A stretch of 62,169 nucleotides of DNA from Cellvibrionaceae bacterium (GTDB lineage Bacteria > Pseudomonadota > Gammaproteobacteria > Pseudomonadales > Cellvibrionaceae), in NCBI GenBank assembly GCA_002707785.1, contig PANW01000025.1, positions 24,925-87,093 on the forward strand, written 5' to 3'. The number at the start of each line of letters is the position of its first letter. Positions within the stretch are counted from its first letter, which is position 1. A program made the position numbers and the translations under genes. This document shows positions 1 to 6,895 of this stretch, in pieces. The notes below the pieces were generated by a model. That model searched no databases and had not been told where the DNA came from. It saw nothing but the letters and a program-made list of their open reading frames with translations.

Positions 1-800
1 ACCGGAGGCTTGCGACCAAACAGCTGTGCGGTGGTGATGACAATGTCAGATTCAGCGATTTCGGCTTTCTGGCCTTGTTTCTGAAGCTCCATCTGCTCAG
101 GGGTCAGCGCCACGGCGTAGCCGTCTTTGGTCTGGCCAGTTTCGCCCAGATCGATCTTCAAGAACTTACCGCCCAGAGATTCAACCTGCTCGGCAACCAC
201 GTCGCGGGTATCAAAGGCGGTTACCTTAGCGCCCAAGCGCTTGGCGGTGGCAATGGCTTGTAGGCCAGCAACCCCAGCACCAATAATAAAGACGCGAGAA
301 GGCTTCAGGGTGCCCGCCGGGGTCATCATCATGGGCAGAATGCGGTCGAGAGCGTCGGAGGCTTTCACCACCATCACGTAACCGGCCAAGTTGGCCTGTG
401 AGCTCAGTGCATCCATCTTCTGGGAGCGAGTGATCCGCGGGATCATCTCCATGGAAATGGCGGTCACCTTGTGTGCGGCCATTTTCTCAACCAGTTCACG
501 CTCGTTGAACGGATCGAGGAAGCTCACGTGGATAGAGCCCGGCTTGAGCTGCTCAACTTCATCCAAGGTGGGTTTGTGCAGACGGAGCACCATATCTGCA
601 CTGCCAAGCAGTTGCTGGCGATCGGTGGCCAGCGTTGCCCCTACGTCGATGTATTCTTGGTCAGAGTATCCGGCACCTTTACCCATACCGGCTTCAATGC
701 TGACTTCAGCACCGGCGCGAACCAGTTTTTTTACTGAGTCGGGAGTCAGCGGCGCGCGGTTTTCACCGGCCTGCGTTTCCCTTGGGACAGCAATTAACAT
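1..800 (-). CDS. pntA: NAD(P) transhydrogenase subunit alpha, N-terminal part (window edge)
   Basis: Re/Si-specific proton-translocating transhydrogenase alpha subunit, which passes hydride from NADH to NADP+ at the inner membrane. Reading the minus strand from the ATG at 800 gives a protein starting MLIAVPRETQAGENRAPLTP, the typical N-terminus of the AlaDH/PNT NAD-binding domain. Further in is a Rossmann loop (GAGVAGLQA) at about residues 170-178, followed by AFDTR, as in PntA. An AAGGTG ribosome site lies 8-9 bases before the start. About 266 codons are visible. The C-terminal part and the pntB partner lie beyond position 1. AlaDH is an alternative, but the DTR and later motifs fit PntA better. 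Confidence 0.9.
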   Translation of the reverse strand, partial: MLIAVPRETQAGENRAPLTPDSVKKLVRAGAEVSIEAGMGKGAGYSDQEYIDVGATLATDRQQLLGSADMVLRLHKPTLDEVEQLKPGSIHVSFLDPFNERELVEKMAAHKVTAISMEMIPRITRSQKMDALSSQANLAGYVMVVKASDALDRILPMMMTPAGTLKPSRVFIIGAGVAGLQAIATAKRLGAKVTAFDTRDVVAEQVESLGGKFLKIDLGETGQTKDGYAVALTPEQMELQKQGQKAEIAESDIVITTAQLFGRKPP

Positions 801-1826
801 AAGTCACCTTAATCGTATTAAAAGATTGTTTGACCAATTTTTACTGGTCTTAATATTTTGTCGGCCGGAGATTATGCGCATAGAAATGCCTTGTATCAAG
901 AAACGCTCAGCCTCAGGCAGGGCAATTTGCATGATTGTGTTGAGATCAACAAGCGGTGATTCGGTCATCTGACGTTGCCATTTCGTCGACTTGTAAGTTT
1001 CTTGTAGTTTTATTACCTAAAATAAACCCCGTGGTTTTTGCACTTACTGGCGGGGCTGTTTTTCCGTTTTATGATGTGGCAGAAAAGCACCGCTATTTGT
1101 CGTGTTTTCATTGGTTTAAGGTAAATGGACATAAAATTCGTCTATTCTCGTTTTTGGCGGTTTGTAATTTTTTTTCTACTTTCGGCGGCTATTGATCTCA
1201 TAAAAATTTATTCGATATTTTTTTCGGGTCGAGCGGTAAAAACGATGAATATGCTCAAAAACAAAGGTTGTAATTACAACTAAGCGTCTTTCTTGATAGC
1301 GAGTGTCATCGATGATGATGTTGATTGAGGGTTGTGAATGCAGTTTATGGGAGTTGAATCCGGACATGACTTTAAGTGAATTGTGGGTGGAATTTTGAGG
1401 GCGGCAGGGCGCACTATTCACATCAAATAGCTTGCAAAAATTCAACAAGAGATGAAAGGTTTTTGAGCGTGCGACTGAAAGCAATGTTGGTCTTCGGTAC
1501 TGTTATTACAGAGTTTGACGAATACTGTCGGCTTCTGTCGTAACTCGAAAAGATGGGTCATCAACTAGAAATATTCTGGGATCACTGCAGTAAATATCAC
1601 TACATAAGATTGAATGATGTAGGTTGGGGCGTGTTGATAACAGGGTTTAGTTGGTTGCGTTTTTTGCGGCAGATAAAAGAGGCCGGTGGCAAGATTTGGC
1701 GCTGAGTAATAGCGGTTCGAAGGCAAAGCGCTTTGATAGGTTTAGCCGGTTTGAATGACCGCGATAGAGAGTATTCGGAACTGTTTTTTCCGAGGGTATT
1801 TGTGGGATGATAGGGGCTTCTAACCA
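801..1826. other. Gene-poor interval between pntA and the prenyltransferase gene
   Basis: About 1 kb, AT-rich between roughly 970 and 1620, separating two divergent genes. Both should have promoters here. The short open frames in it (for example 1176-1484 and 1600-1827 on the minus strand, 956-1195 on the plus strand) have no ribosome site, no domain signal and low-complexity composition, so I do not call them genes. GACCA and TGGTC half-sites near 831-855 are 8 bases apart and sit in the pntA leader. Their meaning is unknown. No tRNA, repeat array or IS end is visible. Confidence 0.5.
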
Positions 1827-2723
1827 ATGGATGGTGTTATGTCGTTGACATCGGTACTGAAGTCGTCTCGCCCGGCATTTTTACTACTGACACCTGTTTG
1901 TGTCTGGCTTGGCGCAGCGCTGGCGATGCCTGTCGAGAAGACGCCCAGTGTTAATCTAGTGTTGGTTTTTTTGGGAGCTTTGTTGGCTCACATTAGCGTG
2001 AATCTTTTCAACGAATATGTCGATTATCGCAGTGGCTTAGATTTGGCGACAGATAAAACGCCGTTTAGTGGTGGCAGTGGAGCGCTGCCGCATGACCCCA
2101 GCGCAGCGCGATACGTATTTGCTGGCGGAGTTGCTAGTCTGTTGGCAACCATTGCGATTGGCTTGTATCTGCTGAGCGTTGTGGGAATAAAGCTCTTACC
2201 TCTAGGGGTGGTCGGAGCTTTGTTGGTTGTTACCTACACTCCCTTCATCAATCGCTACCCTCTGTTGTGCTTAATTGCTCCGGGGTTGGGGTTTGGTGGC
2301 TTGATGGTGGTGGGAACACAGTTGGTACTGACGGGAGACTACTCAGCGTCGGTTTTTTGGATTGCATTGATTCCTTTTTTTCTCATTAATAATCTGCTGC
2401 TGCTCAATCAATTCCCTGACATTGATGCCGATCGGCAGGTGGGGCGGAGAACCTTCCCCATTGTCTATGGCGCTCGAGCAAGTTGTTGGGTCTACGCGGG
2501 TTTCGCCTTTCTCGCTTATGGACTGATGGTTGTTTTGTTGGTGACAGAATTTTTGCCTATCGCTGCAAGCATCGCTTTGTTACCCGCGGGCCTTTCGCTC
2601 TATGCTTTGCACGGTGCTTGGCAATACGGCAAGGCTATCGGTGAGCAAACACGTTTCTTGGCGGCTAATGTGGCAGCTTCATTGTTAACACCGTCATTGT
2701 TAGCGATATCCTTAATGTTATGA
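1827..2723 (+). CDS. UbiA/MenA-type prenyltransferase
   Basis: Integral membrane prenyltransferase of 298 residues with 8-9 hydrophobic segments. It carries the two Asp-rich motifs of the UbiA superfamily: NEYVDYRSGLD near residues 62-72, and DIDADRQVGRRTFP near 197-210, which bind Mg-prenyl diphosphate. The NExxDYxxGxD form resembles MenA-like (1,4-dihydroxy-2-naphthoate) enzymes more than UbiA proper, so a quinone-type aromatic acceptor is likely but unproven. An ATG at 1839 (MSLTSV) is an alternative start. The first ATG has AGGGG about 10 bases upstream. No quinone genes flank it. The M23 peptidase gene follows 31 bases later and may be co-transcribed. Confidence 0.8.
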   Translation: MDGVMSLTSVLKSSRPAFLLLTPVCVWLGAALAMPVEKTPSVNLVLVFLGALLAHISVNLFNEYVDYRSGLDLATDKTPFSGGSGALPHDPSAARYVFAGGVASLLATIAIGLYLLSVVGIKLLPLGVVGALLVVTYTPFINRYPLLCLIAPGLGFGGLMVVGTQLVLTGDYSASVFWIALIPFFLINNLLLLNQFPDIDADRQVGRRTFPIVYGARASCWVYAGFAFLAYGLMVVLLVTEFLPIAASIALLPAGLSLYALHGAWQYGKAIGEQTRFLAANVAASLLTPSLLAISLML

Positions 2724-2754
2724 ATAGAGTGAAAGTCGGGTGAGGGATCGATAT

Positions 2755-3669
2755 ATGTGGCTTCAAGGTTGGATGGTTTGTGGGTTGTTACTTGTGCTCT
2801 CTGCTAGCAGTCACGGGGTAGAGCTGTACAAGTACAAAGATGAAAAGGGTAAGTGGGTTTTCACCGATAAAAAACCCAAGGCAACCCAAGAGGCCAGTAA
2901 ACTTGAATACAAGGGCAACAAAGCGAGCGCACCGCGTCCGCGCGCCTATTCACAGCGCATTAACGACAGTGCCACCGCCACGCAGAGTTTTGGTATTCAA
3001 TTGGTCAACCCATTCTTTGCGCCGGTGGAATTTGAGTTGCAATCCAGTCGATACGCAACCGGCGAGAAGCGAGTGTTGGTTGATGCCGATAGCTCGCTGT
3101 TGATTGAGCGCGGCAACGATGAGCCCTTGAATTTTCGCTACCGTTGGCGAGTGGGTGATCCGGCCGCGCAAGCGGATGGTTTTCGGTACCGTTTTCCTGT
3201 TTCTTCTAAGCAGTCCCATCGTATCAGCCAATCGTTTAATGGGCGTTTTTCGCATTTTCAAAGACCCAATAAATACGCTGTGGATATTGCCATGTCGGTG
3301 GGAACCTATATTGCCGCCGCTCGCGGGGGAACGGTGATCTGGGTAAAAGACGACTACCACATGGGCGGAAGAAACAGCTACTTTCTCGATAAAGCCAATT
3401 TTGTTTATGTATTACATGAAGATGGCACTTACGCGGTATACGCGCATATTCTGCAAGGCAGTGCCTTAGTCAAGCCCGGCGATCAAGTAGGGGTTGGTCA
3501 GCGTCTCGCGCGTTCGGGGTCGTCAGGTTACTCGACCGGTCCGCACCTACACTTTGTGATTCGAAAAAACACTCACCGAGACGGGCACTCCATTCCCTTT
3601 CAATTTTTGGATGCGACCGGAAAACTCTACACGCCAAGAGCGGGAATGAAAGTCGCGGGCAATGATTAA
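2755..3669 (+). CDS. Secreted M23-family peptidase with DUF4124-like N-terminus
   Basis: A protein of 304 residues that starts with a signal peptide (MWLQGWMVCGLLLVLSASSH). A short DUF4124-like segment (ELYKYKDEKGKWVFTDKKP) follows. The C-terminal half is a LytM/M23 domain with YAVDIAMSVGTYIAAARGG, the later YAHI and the zinc-binding HLHF motif (GPHLHFVI) near residue 270. The first metal His is probably the one in FSHF, since the usual HxxxD His is displaced as in the YAxDxxMPxGT subfamily. It probably cuts cell-wall peptide crosslinks in the periplasm, if active. I chose the ATG at 2755 because TGAGGG lies 8 bases upstream. A GTG at 2740 is less likely. Confidence 0.85.
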   Translation: MWLQGWMVCGLLLVLSASSHGVELYKYKDEKGKWVFTDKKPKATQEASKLEYKGNKASAPRPRAYSQRINDSATATQSFGIQLVNPFFAPVEFELQSSRYATGEKRVLVDADSSLLIERGNDEPLNFRYRWRVGDPAAQADGFRYRFPVSSKQSHRISQSFNGRFSHFQRPNKYAVDIAMSVGTYIAAARGGTVIWVKDDYHMGGRNSYFLDKANFVYVLHEDGTYAVYAHILQGSALVKPGDQVGVGQRLARSGSSGYSTGPHLHFVIRKNTHRDGHSIPFQFLDATGKLYTPRAGMKVAGND

Positions 3670-3686
3670 GCGAAACCAGTTAGGAG

Positions 3687-3737
3687 AAAAAGATAGCGCT
3701 GTCGAGTGGAACTCGAAATATTTATGCAGCGCTATCT
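3687..3737 (-). terminator. Terminator-like double hairpin between convergent genes
   Basis: Arms AGATAGCGCTG (3691-3701) and CAGCGCTATCT (3727-3737) form a perfect 11-bp stem enclosing a second small stem TCGAGT/ACTCGA (3702-3716). Read on the minus strand, the hairpin is followed by a run of T (complement of 3687-3691). It therefore fits an intrinsic terminator for the permease gene and may also stop transcription from the M23 gene. Confidence 0.7.
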
Positions 3738-3750
3738 GTTGTCCACTGCG

Positions 3751-5268
3751 TTAGCTTTTACTTAAATGAGCGGTCTGCAGAGTGGGGTCTTCTTGTGTGC
3801 TTTTTTTCATGATCAAGGCGTACAAACCACCGCCCATAATCGCGCCCACGAACCAAGCGTAATTGTAGAGCTCAATAAAAAACGCGGGTGCGGATTCTAT
3901 AAAACCGCCCGCTACCAGAAAGCCCGGAATATTGGGGGCGACGGCTAACGCAAACGCCAGCAGTGCTTTCAGGTTCCAGCCGTTTTGATATTCGTAGCAA
4001 CCCTCGCGCAGGTAAAGTTGATCTAACTTAAGCTGGCTGCGGCGAACGAAGAAATAGTCAGCAATCAATATGCCGGCGATAGGACCAAGCAGGGAAGAGT
4101 AACCGACCAGCCACACGAACAGATACGAGCCGGCAGACTCCATCAGTTTCCACGGCATAATGACAATGCCTAAACCTGCGGTGATAAATCCTCCGGTGCG
4201 GAAAGAAATAAATTTAGGTGCAAGGTTGGAAAAGCCATTGGCTGGGGCAACAACGTTAGCGGCTAAGTTTGTGGTGATGGTGGCGATGATCAGCAGAAAC
4301 AATCCGACCAGGGCTGTGATGCCGCCCATGCGACCGGCGATTTCAACGGGATCCCAAATTTTTTCTCCATAGATCACCAGTGTTGCTGAGGTCACGCAGA
4401 CGCTGACAAAACCCAAAAGCGCCATAGGGATCGGAAGGCCTGCCGCCTGTCCAATGATTTGGTCTTTTTGGCTCTTCGCGTAGCGAGTAAAGTCTGGAAT
4501 GTTCAAAGAAAGAGTCGCCCAAAATCCCACCATTGCGGTCAATCCGGGCCAAAACACGCTCCAGAATTGTCCTTCTTTTTCACCGCCTTCAACAAACGAG
4601 GAGGGCTGGCTAAAGGTTCCGCTGAGGCCATCGGTATTGATGTAAGCCCATACAAACAGCGCCACGCCAATCAACAGCAACAGAGGTGCGGCAAAGGTTT
4701 CAAGCCACTTTATCGATTCCATACCGCGAGCAATGAAAAATACCTGCAGCGCCCAAAAGGCGATAAAGCAACACAGTTGAGCAAAATCAATATCGAGGAA
4801 AGGGATGGCTTGGCCGACAAAAGCACCACCAAAGACGCCGTTGAGTATTTGATAAATGGCAAAACCACCGACCCAAGTTTGAATGCCAAACCAGCCGCAG
4901 GCGACAAGGCTGCGCAGTAAACTGGGGAGTCGTGCACCGACTGTGCCGAACGAGGAGCGCAATAGAACTGGAAAGGGAATGCCGTATTTTGCGCCCGCGT
5001 GACCGACCAATATCATCGGTACTAACACCACGACATTGCCTAACAGAACGGTGCTGATGGCCTGTAAGGGAGACATGCCTTCTTGCATTAGGCCAGAGGC
5101 GAGCAGGTAAGCGGGAACAGAGATGACCATACCGACCCACAGAGAAAAGATGTGCAGCCAGCCCCAAGTGCGATCATCAGTGTGTGCGGGTTCGAAGTCG
5201 TCATTCCATAGGGAGCCATCTCGGGCGGCTCCCTGGGTGAGAGTTTCAAAATCGTGTGACTGACTCAT
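3751..5268 (-). CDS. NCS1-family permease (cytosine/uracil/allantoin/hydantoin type)
   Basis: Twelve-helix transporter of 505 residues. The N-terminus has the NCS1 signature (SLWNDDFEPA, then RTWGWLHIFSLWVGM), followed by a conserved GAKYGIPFPVLLRSSFG block near residue 100 and the IPDFTRYAKSQKDQ block near 270, which is typical of cytosine/purine/uracil/thiamine/allantoin permeases. It lies 81 bases downstream of the M20 hydrolase gene with no obvious promoter between, so the two probably form an operon under the RutR-like operator at 6654. Context points to uptake of uracil, thymine, a dihydropyrimidine or a hydantoin. Sequence alone cannot separate these. Confidence 0.9.
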   Translation of the reverse strand: MSQSHDFETLTQGAARDGSLWNDDFEPAHTDDRTWGWLHIFSLWVGMVISVPAYLLASGLMQEGMSPLQAISTVLLGNVVVLVPMILVGHAGAKYGIPFPVLLRSSFGTVGARLPSLLRSLVACGWFGIQTWVGGFAIYQILNGVFGGAFVGQAIPFLDIDFAQLCCFIAFWALQVFFIARGMESIKWLETFAAPLLLLIGVALFVWAYINTDGLSGTFSQPSSFVEGGEKEGQFWSVFWPGLTAMVGFWATLSLNIPDFTRYAKSQKDQIIGQAAGLPIPMALLGFVSVCVTSATLVIYGEKIWDPVEIAGRMGGITALVGLFLLIIATITTNLAANVVAPANGFSNLAPKFISFRTGGFITAGLGIVIMPWKLMESAGSYLFVWLVGYSSLLGPIAGILIADYFFVRRSQLKLDQLYLREGCYEYQNGWNLKALLAFALAVAPNIPGFLVAGGFIESAPAFFIELYNYAWFVGAIMGGGLYALIMKKSTQEDPTLQTAHLSKS

Positions 5269-5349
5269 GGTGCCTGTACCTGTGTAATAGAAAGAATGAA
5301 CGTAGAATGCCCAATCGCATTCCGTGCATGTTGGCGTTTGTCGATCACG

Positions 5350-6582
5350 TCAGTCGACAATGCCAGCTACCTCCAGCATGGAGTGGAGTAAAACATTACA
5401 GCCCGCGGTGCATTGCTCTGGGGTGGTGAACTCAATCTCGTTGTGACTAATACCATCTTTGCAGGGCGTAAAGACCATTCCCGCGGGTACGATATCCGCC
5501 ATGTAACAAGCATCATGACCGGCGCCTGCAAAGATGTCCATATGGGAGTAACCGAGCTTCTCGGCAGCGATTTTTACATTGTCTGAGGCGTTAAACTCAA
5601 CCGGCGCGAAGTACCAGAAGTGATCCACGTCTACGCTCAACCCACGCTCTTGAGCAATGACTTGGCAGTATTCGTTGAGCTCTTGATCCATTTTAGCCAA
5701 GACTTCTGGGTCAGGGTTGCGTAAATCCACACTGAAGGTGACGCTACCAGGAATGGTGTTGCGAGAATTGGGATGAACTTGCATGAAGCCCGTTGTGCCC
5801 AGCCCATTGGGCTTGTTGCGCAGGGCAATGTTCTCGACCTCAGCAATGACATTAGCGGCGGCGGCGAGAGCGTCTGCGCGCAATGCCATGGGGGTAGAGC
5901 CGGCGTGAGATTCACGGCCGGTAATGGTGACGTTGTACCAGCGGATGCCCTGTCCCAGACGCACAACGCCAATCTCTTTGTTCTCGTCTTCAAGAATGGG
6001 GCCCTGTTCGATATGGGCTTCAAAAAACGCCTGCATATGTCGGCTGCCGATTTCTTCGGTGCCCAAGTAGCCAATGCGTACCAATTCGTCTTTGACGTTT
6101 TTGCCATCGACATCGGTCTTCTGCCACTCTTGCTCGAGGTCGAAGCGCCCGACGTAGACGCCAGAGCCTTGCATGGCGGGTTGAAAGCGTGAGCCTTCTT
6201 CGTTGGTCCAAACGGAAACTTCAATGGGGGCTCGGGTAGTGATCTTTTGCTCGTGCAGGGTGCGCAGAATTTCGACACCGGAAAGGACGCCAAAAACGCC
6301 GTCGAATTTACCGCCGGTAGGTTGAGTGTCCAAATGGCTGCCGGTCGATACGGCGCCTAAGCTGCTGTCGCTACCTTCACGGCGAGCGAAGATGTTACCC
6401 ATCTTATCGACGCTGATGGTGCATCCCACGCTCTCGCACCACTGACAAAACAGGTCGCGGGCCTGTTTGTCCAAATCAGTTAGTGCCAATCGATTGCAGC
6501 CGCCTTTTTCTGTGGCGCCAATCTTTGCCATTTCCATCAAGCTCTGCCAGAGACGTTCGCCGTTAATTTCTAATCTAGACAT
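5350..6582 (-). CDS. M20 Zn-dependent N-carbamoyl-amino-acid hydrolase (beta-ureidopropionase type)
   Basis: A 410-residue member of the M20 amidase/hydantoinase family (allantoate amidohydrolase, N-carbamoyl-L-amino-acid hydrolase, bacterial beta-alanine synthase). Visible metal and catalytic motifs are GSHLDTQPTGGKFDG (His/Asp bridge, about residues 81-95), NEEGSRF (about 127-133), HIEQGP (about 192) and GAGHDA near residue 357. With dihydropyrimidinase nearby, the likely reaction is N-carbamoyl-beta-alanine to beta-alanine plus CO2 and ammonia, the last step of reductive pyrimidine breakdown. Hydantoin-derived carbamoyl amino acids are an alternative. It is the first gene of a two-gene unit with the NCS1 permease and has its own promoter and RutR-like operator. 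Confidence 0.85.
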   Translation of the reverse strand: MSRLEINGERLWQSLMEMAKIGATEKGGCNRLALTDLDKQARDLFCQWCESVGCTISVDKMGNIFARREGSDSSLGAVSTGSHLDTQPTGGKFDGVFGVLSGVEILRTLHEQKITTRAPIEVSVWTNEEGSRFQPAMQGSGVYVGRFDLEQEWQKTDVDGKNVKDELVRIGYLGTEEIGSRHMQAFFEAHIEQGPILEDENKEIGVVRLGQGIRWYNVTITGRESHAGSTPMALRADALAAAANVIAEVENIALRNKPNGLGTTGFMQVHPNSRNTIPGSVTFSVDLRNPDPEVLAKMDQELNEYCQVIAQERGLSVDVDHFWYFAPVEFNASDNVKIAAEKLGYSHMDIFAGAGHDACYMADIVPAGMVFTPCKDGISHNEIEFTTPEQCTAGCNVLLHSMLEVAGIVD

Positions 6583-6653
6583 AGAGTAATCCTACTAACA
6601 ATGAGGTTTGTACTGTTTAAATCATAATCGTGGTGGATTTCGATGTAACTTTC

Positions 6654-6669
6654 CTGTCCAGATGGTCAA
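6654..6669. promoter_or_regulatory. RutR-like operator in front of the hydrolase-permease operon
   Basis: CTGTCCAGATGGTCAA matches the published E. coli RutR consensus TTGACCA-NN-TGGTCAA at 12 of 14 defined positions and keeps the 2-base spacer. The symmetry extends outward (CCTGTCCA-GA-TGGTCAAG). It overlaps the last two bases of the predicted -10 of the minus-strand promoter, the position expected for a repressor. Two related boxes lie upstream of cofG. Confidence 0.7.
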
Positions 6670-6696
6670 GATATAAGGTGTTTTTTTTGGCGTCAA
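6668..6696 (-). promoter_or_regulatory. Predicted sigma-70 promoter of the hydrolase-permease operon
   Basis: On the minus strand TTGACG (6696-6691) and TATCTT (6673-6668) are separated by exactly 17 bases. The -35 matches 5 of 6 and the -10 matches 4 of 6 of consensus. Transcription would start near 6660, inside the RutR-like box, and give a leader of about 80 bases before the hydrolase ATG at 6582. Confidence 0.55.
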
Positions 6697-6821
6697 GCGA
6701 GTTCCAAAAAAAATCATCGCTTTCAATTCGACCACGATAAATTTGCACTATTTTATTGCTTTAAGAGCAGTGCTTTTGGTGTTGTGCACCATTTTTTTGC
6801 GCTGCTTGTGATTTCAGTTTA

Positions 6822-6856
6822 TAAAAAAGCCCGCTATCGTTTTAAGATGAGCGGGC
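6822..6856 (-). terminator. Intrinsic terminator after the TonB receptor gene
   Basis: On the minus strand GCCCGCT (6856-6850) pairs with AGCGGGC (6835-6829), followed by a T run (complement of 6823-6828). It lies about 40 bases beyond the receptor stop codon and separates the dihydropyrimidinase-receptor unit from the hydrolase promoter. Confidence 0.85.
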
Positions 6857-6895
6857 AACAACAAGAGTCAACGAGATGGAGTTCAGTGGTTGCTG

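Noticed and set aside
829..856. GACCA and TGGTC half-sites upstream of pntA as a RutR box
   Set aside because: The half-sites are 8 bases apart instead of 2 and the flanks do not match, so it is not the same operator.
1176..1484. 102-residue minus-strand frame as a gene
   Set aside because: No ribosome site, unusual composition, no recognisable domain, and it lies in AT-rich intergenic DNA.
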